NCBI GenBank assembly: GCA_021813595.1
Contig: JAKAKF010000224.1
Coordinates: 22,455-86,454 of the forward strand
Reading direction: 5' to 3'
Source of the DNA: a bacterium
GTDB taxonomy: Bacteria > SZUA-79 > Acidulodesulfobacterales > Acidulodesulfobacteraceae
DNA length: 64,000 bases
Each line of letters begins with the position of its first letter. The stretch's first letter is position 1. Shown here in pieces: positions 34,341-43,239 of the stretch. The notes beneath the pieces were generated by a model, which worked only from the letters and a program-made list of their open reading frames with translations, was not told where the DNA came from and ran no database searches. The translations under genes were made by a program, and so were the position numbers.

Positions 34341-34346
34341 TATAAT
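34341..34346 (+). promoter_or_regulatory. -10 box of dnaX (leaderless)
   Basis: A consensus TATAAT ends 7 bp before the dnaX ATG (34354), so the transcript should begin at or next to the start codon. The -35 position (34318-34323, AACTTT) is poor and overlaps the valS -35 on the other strand. No Shine-Dalgarno is present. Confidence 0.5.
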
Positions 34347-34353
34347 AATTAAA

Positions 34354-35946
34354 ATGTACCAGGTGCTTGCACGAAAATATAGACCAAGGATTTTTGACGA
34401 GATAATAGGGCAGGATGCAATCGTTCAAACTTTGAAAAATGCGGTAATAAACGATAGGCTTTCCCACGCATATATATTTACGGGAACCAGGGGCGTAGGC
34501 AAAACATCCATTGCAAGAATACTCGCAAAATCCATTAACTGCGAAAACGGTCCGACTGTAAATCCTTGCGGCGTATGTTCGGCCTGCGTCCAAATTCAGA
34601 ACGGAAGTTCTGTGGACGTTATAGAAATAGACGGTGCATCGAATACCGGAGTCGATTCGGTAAGAGAGTTAAAAGAAAACATAATATATTCGCCGCAAAG
34701 TTTAAGATTTAAAATCTATATAATAGACGAAGTCCATATGTTATCCAACAGCGCGTTTAACGCTCTGTTAAAAACTCTGGAAGAACCTCCCGCTCACGCA
34801 AAATTTATCTTCGCCACTACCGAAATCCATAAAGTTCCGGAAACTATTTTATCGCGGTGCCAGAGATTTAACTTTAAACGGATACCGACGAAAATAATAT
34901 TCGAAAAATTGAAAGAAATAGCTAAAGCAGAAAATATCAACGCAACAGATGAAAATTTTATGATTATAGCATCTCTTGCCGACGGTTCTCTGAGAGATTC
35001 TCTTTCAATTTTCGATACCGTTATATCTTATTTTGGAAACAATATTGAAGAAGATATTTCAGGCGTGCTTGGACTTACGTCTAAATCTATAACTTCACAA
35101 CTTATATCTTCTATATTCAATAAAGATTATGAAGGCGCGCTGAAAGCGGTAAAGGAAATTTACGAATCGGGATCAGACTTAAGGCAGTTCATGAAACAAG
35201 CGGCGCATTATATAAGAAACATAATAATCGTAAAATTACGATATAAAGACCTTATATACGACTTAACCGACGAAGAAATTAAAACGATAGAGCCGCTTGC
35301 GGAGCAAAAATCCCTTGAAGAGCTTTTAGATATGCTCGACGTAATGATAAACGCCGACGTTAAATTTCAAAGGATTTCTTCGCCTTTATTAATGATGGAA
35401 TTGACGATTTTCAGGCTGTTTAACGTTCCCGATAAAAAAAACGTGACCGAACTTATTTTAAAAATCGACGAATTAAAAAATAAAACTAAACATAATTACG
35501 GAACGGCAGAATCGATAAAACCTCATACATCTATAGAAATAAAGCCTGCCGAAAAACAAAATATAATTATAAATAACCGGTTGAACGAAGGAAAATACGT
35601 CCAGGCGAAACCGGTTGAACGCACAACTTACAATGAACAGGTTGAATATGCGAAACCTGTTGAACATGCCGAAACTTTTGAACGGAACGAGCTGAAAAAA
35701 GATTCGGGACAGCTTTTGGAACATGAAAAACTATTCGAACATTTTTCAAAAATGGATGAAAAGTTGAATGAAAAAGAAAAAACAACAAAACCAAAAAATT
35801 TTCAAACGGCTTCGCCGATAACGGAAGAACGTCTTCAAAAAGATTTTCAAAAAGACTTCGCCGAAAAAACAATAACGGACGATAAAATAATCGAAAGCAT
35901 AAAAGAAGTATTCGGCGATAGTATTAAAAGAATAGATAAAATATAA
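34354..35946 (+). CDS. dnaX: DNA polymerase III subunit gamma/tau
   Basis: A 530-residue clamp-loader ATPase: Walker A GTRGVGKTS, a four-Cys zinc module (C with NPCGVCSAC), DEVHMLSNSAFNALLKTLEEPP (Walker B and sensor) and SRCQRFNFKRI. Domain III runs to about residue 360. The remaining C-terminal part is low-complexity and charged, with repeated PVE/EHAE stretches and a final KEVFGDSIKRID block like the tau tail. It loads the sliding clamp. It leads the plus-strand dnaX-ebfC-recR group. A-rich runs near 35775 could allow frameshifting but none is demonstrable. Confidence 0.95.
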   Translation: MYQVLARKYRPRIFDEIIGQDAIVQTLKNAVINDRLSHAYIFTGTRGVGKTSIARILAKSINCENGPTVNPCGVCSACVQIQNGSSVDVIEIDGASNTGVDSVRELKENIIYSPQSLRFKIYIIDEVHMLSNSAFNALLKTLEEPPAHAKFIFATTEIHKVPETILSRCQRFNFKRIPTKIIFEKLKEIAKAENINATDENFMIIASLADGSLRDSLSIFDTVISYFGNNIEEDISGVLGLTSKSITSQLISSIFNKDYEGALKAVKEIYESGSDLRQFMKQAAHYIRNIIIVKLRYKDLIYDLTDEEIKTIEPLAEQKSLEELLDMLDVMINADVKFQRISSPLLMMELTIFRLFNVPDKKNVTELILKIDELKNKTKHNYGTAESIKPHTSIEIKPAEKQNIIINNRLNEGKYVQAKPVERTTYNEQVEYAKPVEHAETFERNELKKDSGQLLEHEKLFEHFSKMDEKLNEKEKTTKPKNFQTASPITEERLQKDFQKDFAEKTITDDKIIESIKEVFGDSIKRIDKI

Positions 35947-35973
35947 CGCATATTAAAAGCCTATTGAAAAGTT

Positions 35974-35996
35974 AAACGTTTGCAAACGTTTGCAAA
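35974..35996. promoter_or_regulatory. LacI/PurR-type palindromic operator-like sequence
   Basis: TTTGCAAACGTTTGCAAA (35979-35996) is a perfect 18-bp palindrome. It overlaps a second one, AACGTTTGCAAACGTT (35975-35990), because AAACGTTTGC is repeated in tandem (35974-35983 and 35984-35993). The core is the classical LacI-family/PurR operator. It lies in the dnaX-ebfC gap. Confidence 0.45.
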
Positions 35997-36061
35997 AAAA
36001 TAAAAAATTAAATAAAATATAAAGATATATTTAAAAAATCAATATAATGGAGGCTAATAAA

Positions 36062-36376
36062 ATGTCGAAAAATATCGCCGGAATGTTAAAGCAGGCGCAG
36101 AAACTTCAATCCGATATGCTTAAAATGCAGGAAGAATTGGGCTCTAAAATAGTAGAAGCAAGCGCAGGCGGAGGAATGGTTACCGCAAAGGTAAACGGAA
36201 AACAGGAACTGCTTGAAATAAATATAGATAAAACAGTCGTAAATCCCGATGACGTCGAAATGCTTCAGGACCTTATAGTAGCTTCTATAAACGAAGCTCT
36301 TAACAAGTCTAAAGATATGGTAACCGGAGAAATGTCCAAATTAACGGGCGGGCTTAATATGCCCGGTCTTTTTTAA
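36062..36376 (+). CDS. ybaB: Nucleoid-associated protein YbaB/EbfC
   Basis: The start is set at 36062 because GGAGG lies 8 nt upstream; an ATG at 36047 overlaps that site. The 104-residue protein has GMLKQAQKLQSDMLKMQEEL, SAGGGMVTAKVNGKQELL and INEALNKSKDMVTGEMSKLTGG, the family's helical DNA-binding tweezer. It is routinely found between dnaX and recR, as here. Confidence 0.95.
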   Translation: MSKNIAGMLKQAQKLQSDMLKMQEELGSKIVEASAGGGMVTAKVNGKQELLEINIDKTVVNPDDVEMLQDLIVASINEALNKSKDMVTGEMSKLTGGLNMPGLF

Positions 36377-36387
36377 CAGGCCGTTTA

Positions 36388-36993
36388 ATGTCTTTAAACC
36401 ATTCGGATTACGTCAAAGATATAGTATTCGCATTTAAAAAACTCCCCGGCATAGGAGAAAGATCTGCAAGAAGACTTGCATTCTACTTATTGTCACAGAA
36501 CGAATCCGTAGCCTACGGTCTTGCGGATGCAATAAAAAATGCCAAACAAAACATAAAATTATGCCAAAAATGTTTTAATTTAAGCTCCGACGATATCTGC
36601 CATATATGCGGCAACCCGTCCAGAAACGGAAAACAGCTGTGCATAGTAGAAAATCCGGAAATAATATACGTATTTGAAAAAAGCGGAAATTATAACGGTT
36701 ATTATCATGTCCTGCACGGTTTAATAAATCCTCTTGAAGGTATAACGCCGTCGGATTTAAAGCTAAAAGAGCTTGCAAGCAGGGTAGAAAACGGCGGTTT
36801 TGAAGAAATTATTCTTGCGCTTAATCCAAATTCCAACGGAGAAGCTACCTCTATTTATATTCATAAAATTTTATCGCCTTATAACGTCCGCATTTCCGCT
36901 TTGGCAAGAGGAATACCGATAGGCTCCGATTTGGAATACGTAGATAAAGACACGCTGTCGGAAGCTCTTAATTACAGAAAAAAATTCGATTAA
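36388..36993 (+). CDS. recR: Recombination mediator RecR
   Basis: A 201-residue protein with a helix-hairpin-helix (FKKLPGIGERSARRLAFYLL), a four-Cys zinc finger (CQKCFNLSSDDICHICG) and a Toprim domain (LCIVENPEIIYVFEKSG, LNPNSNGEATSIYI). It loads RecA at gaps with RecO/RecF. It is 11 bp from ybaB and 1 bp from the fusion gene after it. Confidence 0.97.
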   Translation: MSLNHSDYVKDIVFAFKKLPGIGERSARRLAFYLLSQNESVAYGLADAIKNAKQNIKLCQKCFNLSSDDICHICGNPSRNGKQLCIVENPEIIYVFEKSGNYNGYYHVLHGLINPLEGITPSDLKLKELASRVENGGFEEIILALNPNSNGEATSIYIHKILSPYNVRISALARGIPIGSDLEYVDKDTLSEALNYRKKFD

Positions 36994-36994
36994 G

Positions 36995-39295
36995 ATGAAC
37001 AATAAGGTTTTACTTATATCGGTTGACAACCTCAGATACGACTGCGTTAGCTATATTAAAAACAGACCTCATCTGAAACAATTTTACGTCGAAAATTTAG
37101 TAGATACGCCCACGTTAGACGAAATCGCCGAAAACTCCACGGTTTTTACCGATTGTTTTTCCACCTCGAGCTATACGACTGCGGCGCATGCCTCTTTATT
37201 TACCGGATTGTTACAGCCCAAGCACGGTTTAAGGCCTTTTTTTTATAAAAAAATGAGGACAGACTGCGCGACTCTAGCGGAAATTTACAAAAATAGCGGC
37301 TATAAAACCATATTTTATTCAGACGTTATAGAACTTTTTCAGCCTTTGGGGCTTACCAAGGGATTCGATTTTATATATGCAAACGATATTAATCTGCTTT
37401 TTAAACAAATTTCGGCTTTAGAAAACGAAAAGGTATTCTGTTTCATACATCTTTTCGACATTCACGAACCTTATATTTTTTCGCAAAATTATAACGAAAA
37501 TCATTATAACGACGACTATTTTGCATTCATAAATAAAATGTCCTCTTTATACAAAATACCCGTTCAGAATAATAATCCTTTCACTCTCTGGAATAATTTT
37601 TCCGGAAAAGTAAATTACGGGGTGCAAATTATGCTTCCCCCATACATTTACGGGGTCAATAAATTCGACAAAGGGCGCTTCAGGCTTATATACGGTTTTT
37701 TAAAAAATGCCGGATATTTTAACGATGAAAATATATATTCTATTTTTGCCGACCACGGAGAAGGCAGAATAGTTTTCTACGATATGCCGGTTTTCGGCCA
37801 TATGGGCGAACTTTTCGACGAAGTCATAAAAATACCGCTGATACTGCATGCGCCGCAATTAGAAAAAGGAGTAAATAATAAATTAGCTTCTATAGTAGAT
37901 TTATTTCCGACCTTGATCTCTTTATCCGGTTTAAAGGTCATTCCCGACGATAAAAGCGCCCCATCAGGTTCAAATTTAATCGAAACGGACGGATTATCTT
38001 TACTTGGAGAAAAAGAAAGAGAATACTGCTATTCGGAATTTTGCACGCAAAATATGTACAACGAAATAATGCAATTTTCCGCCGGCGTTTATGACAGAAG
38101 CAAAAACGGCGCCTCTTTTAAAGACAAGTATTTCCTGTCTCAACGCTCGATAAGGACTAAAGACCGTAAATATTTATTCATTCCGGATAATATTTTGCAG
38201 TCGGAAGCAAAAAAAATCTTAGAAAACATTAATCTTTCCGATGAAGACTTTATAATAGAAATGTTTAACTCAGTTATGAGAAAAAGGGTCGGCAAACCAG
38301 AATACCTGTTTCTCCTCAATTCGCTTAAATCGAAACAGACTACCAGACAAAACATTTATCAAAGCATGATAACTTCGGAAATTTATAACAGGCCTAAAAA
38401 TTATTATTTCGACCTTATAAACGACCCGCTTGAAGAAAATTTCAATGCATTAAATACTTCTCTATCTGATTCCATAAAATATATCGAAATATTAAACGAA
38501 ATAGAAAGCCATTCATTTATAAGCGAAAACTTATTCGACGATAAAAGCGCAACCGGCAAAAACGGCGCACGCATTATATTTAACCAGCCGGAATCCGATA
38601 AAAACATAGCGGCTGAATCTCTTGCGCTTCTTGAACAAAAAATTTCGCTCGGTATAGAAATTATTAAAGAAGCGGAAGACAGATATGGAGATAAAATCGG
38701 CATAGCATTCACGGGCGGTAAAGATTCAACCGTTTTATTAGACTTGATAAGACGCTCGAAAAATGGGAAAATACCTTTTAAGGTTATTACCATAGATACG
38801 TCGGCAGAATTCCCCGAAATTAAAGAATTTATGGAAAAATTAAAATCCGCATGGAACTTTGAAATTGTAAAATACTCAAACAATGAAGCACTTCGGCAAA
38901 AATATCCTATAGCTAAAGATAAAACCGACTGCTGCAACACCCTTAAAACTATTCCTCTTAAGGAGTCTATTAAAGATCTTCATCTTAAAGCTATGTTTAC
39001 CGGAATAAGAAGGGATGAAAACGAAGCCAGGGCAAACGAATCCTATTTTTCTAAAAGAAAAGACCCCCACCATTTCAGAATTCATCCTTTGCTTCATTTT
39101 ACGGAAAAAGATATATGGGATTATATCAAGTTTAATAATCTTCCGTACTGCAATCTCTACGAACAGGGTTACAGATCTATAGACTGCGCGCCCTGCACTC
39201 ATAAAACCTCGGAACAAGATGCCGCCGAACGCTCCGGGCGCTCACAGGATAAAGAAGCCGCCATGGACAAACTGCGTCAGCTTGGATATTTCTGA
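36995..39295 (+). CDS. Sulfatase-fold hydrolase fused to APS/PAPS-reductase-like domain
   Basis: A 766-residue two-domain protein. Residues 1 to about 510 have an alkaline-phosphatase/sulfatase fold: metal-binding D11 (ISVDNLRYD), T61 in SSYTTAAHASLFTG where sulfatases have formylglycine Cys, D253/H254 in FADHGEG and H269 in VFGHMGE. A Thr nucleophile suggests a phosphohydrolase or phosphotransferase instead of a sulfatase. Residues about 540-766 are PAPS-reductase-like: PP-loop TGGKDS (573-578), CC at 646-647 in DCCNTLKTIPLKE, and C731/C734 in SIDCAPCTHKT, together the four [4Fe-4S] ligands of APS reductases. It ends in ERSGR...LGYF and lacks the usual C-terminal ECGLH cysteine. It starts 1 bp after recR. 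Confidence 0.85.
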   Translation: MNNKVLLISVDNLRYDCVSYIKNRPHLKQFYVENLVDTPTLDEIAENSTVFTDCFSTSSYTTAAHASLFTGLLQPKHGLRPFFYKKMRTDCATLAEIYKNSGYKTIFYSDVIELFQPLGLTKGFDFIYANDINLLFKQISALENEKVFCFIHLFDIHEPYIFSQNYNENHYNDDYFAFINKMSSLYKIPVQNNNPFTLWNNFSGKVNYGVQIMLPPYIYGVNKFDKGRFRLIYGFLKNAGYFNDENIYSIFADHGEGRIVFYDMPVFGHMGELFDEVIKIPLILHAPQLEKGVNNKLASIVDLFPTLISLSGLKVIPDDKSAPSGSNLIETDGLSLLGEKEREYCYSEFCTQNMYNEIMQFSAGVYDRSKNGASFKDKYFLSQRSIRTKDRKYLFIPDNILQSEAKKILENINLSDEDFIIEMFNSVMRKRVGKPEYLFLLNSLKSKQTTRQNIYQSMITSEIYNRPKNYYFDLINDPLEENFNALNTSLSDSIKYIEILNEIESHSFISENLFDDKSATGKNGARIIFNQPESDKNIAAESLALLEQKISLGIEIIKEAEDRYGDKIGIAFTGGKDSTVLLDLIRRSKNGKIPFKVITIDTSAEFPEIKEFMEKLKSAWNFEIVKYSNNEALRQKYPIAKDKTDCCNTLKTIPLKESIKDLHLKAMFTGIRRDENEARANESYFSKRKDPHHFRIHPLLHFTEKDIWDYIKFNNLPYCNLYEQGYRSIDCAPCTHKTSEQDAAERSGRSQDKEAAMDKLRQLGYF

Positions 39296-39306
39296 TTAAA
39301 TTTGTG

Positions 39307-39336
39307 ACGGTGACAGAATTGAATTCCGGTCGCCGT
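39307..39336. repeat. Degenerate REP-like inverted repeat
   Basis: ACGGTGACAGAATT-G-AATTCCGGTCGCCGT is an imperfect palindrome with one bulge and two mismatches. It keeps the GACAGAATT core of the perfect element near 26.6 kb. It starts 12 bp after the fusion gene stop and could also serve as its transcription terminator, although no U-run follows. Confidence 0.5.
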
Positions 39337-39502
39337 ATTTACAATTTTTCGACACCTTTTTTCGCATTGACATATTTTAAAAAAACTAATAAAATAATAG
39401 TTTTCAATTATAAAATCTTTCTTAATTATTAATTAAGATATTGAATAAGCTAAAAGCCTGTTCGGTATTTTTAAAAAATTATTTAAATTATAAATTAGCG
39501 CA

Positions 39503-40879
39503 ATGTTTGACGGACTTAGTTCAAAACTCGAAAAAGTTTTTAAAAACCTTAAAGGTTACGGAAAGCTGTCTGAAAAAAATATAGAAGACAGTCTTAAGGA
39601 AGTCAGGCTTTCTTTGCTTGAAGCCGACGTAAACTACCTTATAGTAAAAGAGTTTATAGAATCCGTAAAAAATAAAGCCGTAGGCGAAAAAGTAGCCGAC
39701 AGCCTGACCCCTGCCCAACAGATTATTAAAATAATAAGGGACGAATTAGTTGAACTGCTGGGAAACAACGAGCCTTTAAATATTAAGACAAAGCCTCCCG
39801 TCATCATAATGCTAATAGGTCTTCAGGGTTCGGGTAAAACGACTACTGCGGGAAAACTCGCGCTTTATCTTCACAGAATGAAACGCAGCGTATATCTAGT
39901 TCCCGCGGACGTTTACAGACCGGCGGCTATACTTCAGCTTAAGAAAATCGGCGCAAGCATAAATATTCCGGTTTACGAAACGCCGGAAGAAAATGGGAAA
40001 ATCCTGCAAAAGCCCGACGAAATAGTTAAAAGCGCTATAGAAATAGCCGAAAAACATGCATACGATACCATAATCGTCGATACTGCCGGACGACTCGAAA
40101 TAGACGAACCGTTAATGGACGAGCTTAAACTTCTTAAAAATAAATTTAATCCAAACGAAATATTATTCGTAGCAGACTCCATGCTGGGGCAGAGCGCGGT
40201 TACGGTAGCAAAAACCTTCAACGAAGCTCTTGATATATCAGGGGTCGTCCTAACGAAAGTTGACGGCGACGCAAGAGGCGGAGCGGCTCTTTCTATTAAA
40301 AAAACCGTCGCCAAACCGATTAAATTCATAGGCATCGGTGAAAAACTCAGCGATTTCGAAGTCTTTTACGGCGACAGGATAGCCGACAGGATACTCGGCA
40401 TGGGCGACATATTAAGCCTTATAGAAAAAGCCCAGGAGTCTATTGACGAAAAATCTGCTAAATCTATAGAAGAATCTCTTAACAAAAAAGATTTTACGGT
40501 TAAAGATTTTGCCGAACAGCTTAAAATGATGTCAAAAATAGGCGGGATTACTCAGATTGCAGGCATGATACCCGGCTTTTCAAAAATAAAAGATAAATTT
40601 AATTCTGAAGCGGCTGAAAAAGAGATAGTTAAAATTAAGGCTATTATTAATTCTATGACGGAAAAAGAAAGGCTGAACCCCGACATATTAAACGGCGGAA
40701 GGCGCAAAAGAATCGCTTTAGGAAGCGGCACCACCGTCAACGATGTTAATATCTTTATAAATAAATTCGAAGAAGTAAAAAAGATTATGAAGTCTTTCAA
40801 AAAGAACAAATTGGGTTCTTTAAAAAATATAAATAATATTAAAAACATGTTTAACAAAGGAGATTTCAAGTGGCGGTAA
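39503..40879 (+). CDS. ffh: Signal recognition particle protein Ffh
   Basis: A 458-residue SRP GTPase. The N domain is followed by G1 (GLQGSGKTTTAGKLA), PADVYRPAA, DTAGR, TKVDGDARGG and the M domain (about 320-458), which has RRKRIALGSGT. It targets membrane proteins to SecYEG with 4.5S RNA. A TATAAA at 39489-39494 puts the likely start site next to the ATG, with no Shine-Dalgarno. The methionine-rich M domain ends in MKSFKKNKLGSL. Confidence 0.97.
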   Translation: MFDGLSSKLEKVFKNLKGYGKLSEKNIEDSLKEVRLSLLEADVNYLIVKEFIESVKNKAVGEKVADSLTPAQQIIKIIRDELVELLGNNEPLNIKTKPPVIIMLIGLQGSGKTTTAGKLALYLHRMKRSVYLVPADVYRPAAILQLKKIGASINIPVYETPEENGKILQKPDEIVKSAIEIAEKHAYDTIIVDTAGRLEIDEPLMDELKLLKNKFNPNEILFVADSMLGQSAVTVAKTFNEALDISGVVLTKVDGDARGGAALSIKKTVAKPIKFIGIGEKLSDFEVFYGDRIADRILGMGDILSLIEKAQESIDEKSAKSIEESLNKKDFTVKDFAEQLKMMSKIGGITQIAGMIPGFSKIKDKFNSEAAEKEIVKIKAIINSMTEKERLNPDILNGGRRKRIALGSGTTVNDVNIFINKFEEVKKIMKSFKKNKLGSLKNINNIKNMFNKGDFKWR

Positions 40880-41112
40880 AAATCAGATTATCTAGAATCG
40901 GTTCTCACAAAAAACCTTTTTACAGAATCGTGGCGGCTTCCGGAGAAAAAGCCGTGCAGAAAAAATTTATAGAAATACTGGGGACTTATAATCCGTGCGC
41001 CGATAAAGGCGTCCAGTTTAATATCGATAAGGACAAATTCGACAAGTGGGTAAGTTTGGGGGCAAAACCCAGCGATACCGTTATGGCGTTAGTAAAAAAA
41101 CAGGCTAAATGA
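40870..41112 (+). CDS. rpsP: Ribosomal protein bS16
   Basis: An 80-residue protein starting with GTG (MAVKIRLSRIGSHKKPFYRIV), preceded by AAAGGAG and overlapping the ffh stop by 10 bp. The family signature and EILGTYNP block are clear. A khpA gene, often between rpsP and rimM, is absent. Confidence 0.97.
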   Translation: MAVKIRLSRIGSHKKPFYRIVAASGEKAVQKKFIEILGTYNPCADKGVQFNIDKDKFDKWVSLGAKPSDTVMALVKKQAK

Positions 41113-41612
41113 ATCCCGTTTATATAGATATAGGGGAATTTATAAAACCGCACGGTATCTTAGGCGAACTTTTATTTAATCTATACAACCCCTTGTCTAA
41201 CGTTATGGATTCTGAATGCGAACTTTTTATTAAAGAAAACGGCGCATATAAAAAATTAGAAATCGAAAAAATCAGACGGGCAAACAAAGGTTATCTCATT
41301 AAATTAAACGGCGCAGATTCTATTGAATCTGCGGAAAAGTTTAAAAAGACTTCCGTTTATATTAATAAAGCCGATATTAAATTGGATAAAGACGAATTTT
41401 TAATTTCAGATTTAATCGGTTTAAACTGCTATAACGAAAAAAAAATTAACATAGGGTCGGTTTCGGAAATTTACGGAGGAGAAACAGACGTTATGGAAAT
41501 AAAGTCCAGCGCTGCAGTTTACCTGATTCCTATGACGGCTGAAAATATCGAAACTATAGATATTAAAAATTCAAAAATATCGGTTAAAAACGAAAATAAT
41601 TATAGAATATAA
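41109..41612 (+). CDS. rimM: 16S rRNA processing protein RimM
   Basis: A 167-residue protein with IDIGEFIKPHGILGELLFN at the N-terminus and a PRC-barrel part (FLISDLIGLNCYN, VYLIPMTAENIETID). It assists 30S maturation by binding S19. It overlaps rpsP by 4 bp (ATGA) and precedes trmD by 4 bp. Confidence 0.94.
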   Translation: MNPVYIDIGEFIKPHGILGELLFNLYNPLSNVMDSECELFIKENGAYKKLEIEKIRRANKGYLIKLNGADSIESAEKFKKTSVYINKADIKLDKDEFLISDLIGLNCYNEKKINIGSVSEIYGGETDVMEIKSSAAVYLIPMTAENIETIDIKNSKISVKNENNYRI

Positions 41613-41616
41613 AAAC

Positions 41617-42318
41617 ATGAAGAAGGTAATAGACGTTATATCTATAATGCCGGAATATTTTGATTCGTTTTTAAAAAACGGTCTTATAGGAAAGGCTTTA
41701 AAATCCGGATTAATGGAAATAAATATTATTAATCCCAGAGACTTTTCAAGCGGTAAATATAAAAGGGTGGACGATAAAATATACGGCGGGGGGGCAGGTC
41801 AGCTGTTAATGGCGGAACCTATTATTAAAGCCTTCGAATATTCCGTAAAAAATTTTAAAAAAAATTATAAAACCGGAAAAAAAGTTGTAGTTATAATGTC
41901 TCCATCCGGAAAATTGCTCGACTCGGATACCGCTTCGGAAATGTCCGATTTTGACCATATTATAATAATTTGCGGAAGATATGAAGGCATAGATGCAAGG
42001 GTAGCCGATTTAACGGGAGGAATAGAAATATCGATAGGCAGTTATATACTGTCCGGCGGCGAAATCGCTTCGATAGTTTTCATAGAATCGGTAAGCAGAT
42101 ATTTTAAAGGTTTTTTGGGCAATCAAGAATCGCTTAAAGAGGAAAGCCTTTCCGGCGATTTTAAAAAAATATTAGAATATCCCCAATATACTAAACCAAA
42201 AACGTTTAGAAATTTATCCGTTCCAGAAATACTTCTCAGCGGAAATCATAAGCTGATTGAAAAGTGGAGAATGGAAAAAGCATTAAAAAAAACGGAGCAA
42301 ATAAGAAAAATTAATTAA
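41617..42318 (+). CDS. trmD: tRNA (guanine37-N1)-methyltransferase
   Basis: A 233-residue SPOUT methyltransferase: SIMPEYFDSFLKNGLIGKA, NPRDFSSGKYKRVDDKIYGGGAG, ICGRYEGIDARV and SIGSYILSGGE form the knot that binds SAM. The C-terminal YPQYTKPKTF and LLSGNHKLIEKWR blocks bind tRNA. m1G37 prevents frameshifting. Confidence 0.97.
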   Translation: MKKVIDVISIMPEYFDSFLKNGLIGKALKSGLMEINIINPRDFSSGKYKRVDDKIYGGGAGQLLMAEPIIKAFEYSVKNFKKNYKTGKKVVVIMSPSGKLLDSDTASEMSDFDHIIIICGRYEGIDARVADLTGGIEISIGSYILSGGEIASIVFIESVSRYFKGFLGNQESLKEESLSGDFKKILEYPQYTKPKTFRNLSVPEILLSGNHKLIEKWRMEKALKKTEQIRKIN

Positions 42319-42344
42319 TAATATAAACAAAAGGAGAGACTTAA

Positions 42345-42704
42345 ATGAATATCGTAGAAAAAATCGAAAATGCGTCGTTAAGAACGGATGTTCCTCAATT
42401 TAAATCGGGAGATACCGTCAAAGTATATCAAAAAATAAAAGAGGGCGACAAAGAAAGAATTCAGGTTTATGAAGGAGTGGTTATTGCGAGAAAAGGAAGC
42501 GGTATCAGGTCGGCTTTTACAGTAAGAAAAAATTCTTACGGCGTCGGAGTCGAAAAAACTTTTTTGATTAATTCTCCGCTAATCGATAAAATTGAACTTC
42601 TTTATCAGGGAAAGGTAAGGAGGGCAAAATTATACTACTTAAGAAAGAAAAAAGGGAAGGAAGCTAAAATAGAAAGGCTCGATATGGTTCAGCAGCAGCA
42701 GTAA
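42345..42704 (+). CDS. rplS: Ribosomal protein bL19
   Basis: A 119-residue protein with [29 protein letters not shown] and [18 protein letters not shown], the bL19 signatures. A strong AAAGGAGAG precedes it. It ends the ffh-rpsP-rimM-trmD-rplS operon. Confidence 0.97.
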   Translation: MNIVEKIENASLRTDVPQFKSGDTVKVYQKIKEGDKERIQVYEGVVIARKGSGIRSAFTVRKNSYGVGVEKTFLINSPLIDKIELLYQGKVRRAKLYYLRKKKGKEAKIERLDMVQQQQ

Positions 42705-42768
42705 GTTAAAATGAAAGCTGAATTACGTTTTAGGGTTATTTAATTAACTTTTTTTAAATATTGATGAT

Positions 42769-42802
42769 ATACTTATAATATTAAACGAATTATCGTAAGT
42801 AT
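42769..42802. promoter_or_regulatory. Promoter region with inverted repeat before the phasin-like gene
   Basis: A TATAAT (42774-42779) overlaps the left arm of a 7-bp inverted repeat, ATACTTA (42769-42775) and TAAGTAT (42796-42802). The overlap of a -10 box by a symmetric site suggests an operator. No clear -35 is seen. Confidence 0.35.
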
Positions 42803-42831
42803 AATTATAATTAATATTTAATGGAGGTTTT

Positions 42832-43230
42832 ATGGAATCGCAAAAAACGGCTGTCGATAAGTTTACCGAATTTATAGGATCGGTACTTGGAGTTACCGAG
42901 GATAGATTTCAGAAGATTTTAGACGAATTTATAGTCAGCCATAATTTCGGCAAAAAAGAATCTGAAGTTTTTTCCCAAAAAATGAAAGACATATACGATA
43001 CAAATAAAAAAAAATTGATGTCTATAGTAGACGAATCCGTAAAAAAAGCCCTTAGCAAAGCCGATATAGCCAGAAGTTCCGAAGTAAAAGGATTAGAAGA
43101 AAAGATCAATATGCTTGAAGAAAAAATTAATAAACGGTCCGGCGCAAATTCTAAACATAAAGATACTTCTCGTTCAGCTAAAACTAAAAGCATCGGCAAC
43201 AGTATTAAAAATAATAAAAAAAATAATTAA
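42832..43230 (+). CDS. Phasin-like helical protein
   Basis: A 132-residue protein with a perfect GGAGG before its ATG. Residues 1 to about 105 are amphipathic helix with heptad character (VKGLEEKINMLEEKINK) and resemble PhaI/PhaF-type polyhydroxyalkanoate granule proteins. The tail (about 105-132) is Lys/Ser/Asn-rich and basic, like the DNA-binding tails of PhaF. A role in granule or nucleoid association is inferred; no pha biosynthesis gene is in the window. Confidence 0.55.
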   Translation: MESQKTAVDKFTEFIGSVLGVTEDRFQKILDEFIVSHNFGKKESEVFSQKMKDIYDTNKKKLMSIVDESVKKALSKADIARSSEVKGLEEKINMLEEKINKRSGANSKHKDTSRSAKTKSIGNSIKNNKKNN

Positions 43231-43239
43231 TTATGCTAT

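Noticed and set aside
35765..35800. A programmed frameshift site in dnaX giving a short gamma form
   Set aside because: A-rich runs exist but no A-AAA-AAG-type heptamer with downstream stem was found by eye.
35947..36046. A possible SRP RNA (ffs) gene near dnaX
   Set aside because: The gap is only 100 bp of AT-rich DNA holding the LacI-like palindrome. No GGUGC or GGAA tetraloop SRP core was seen.
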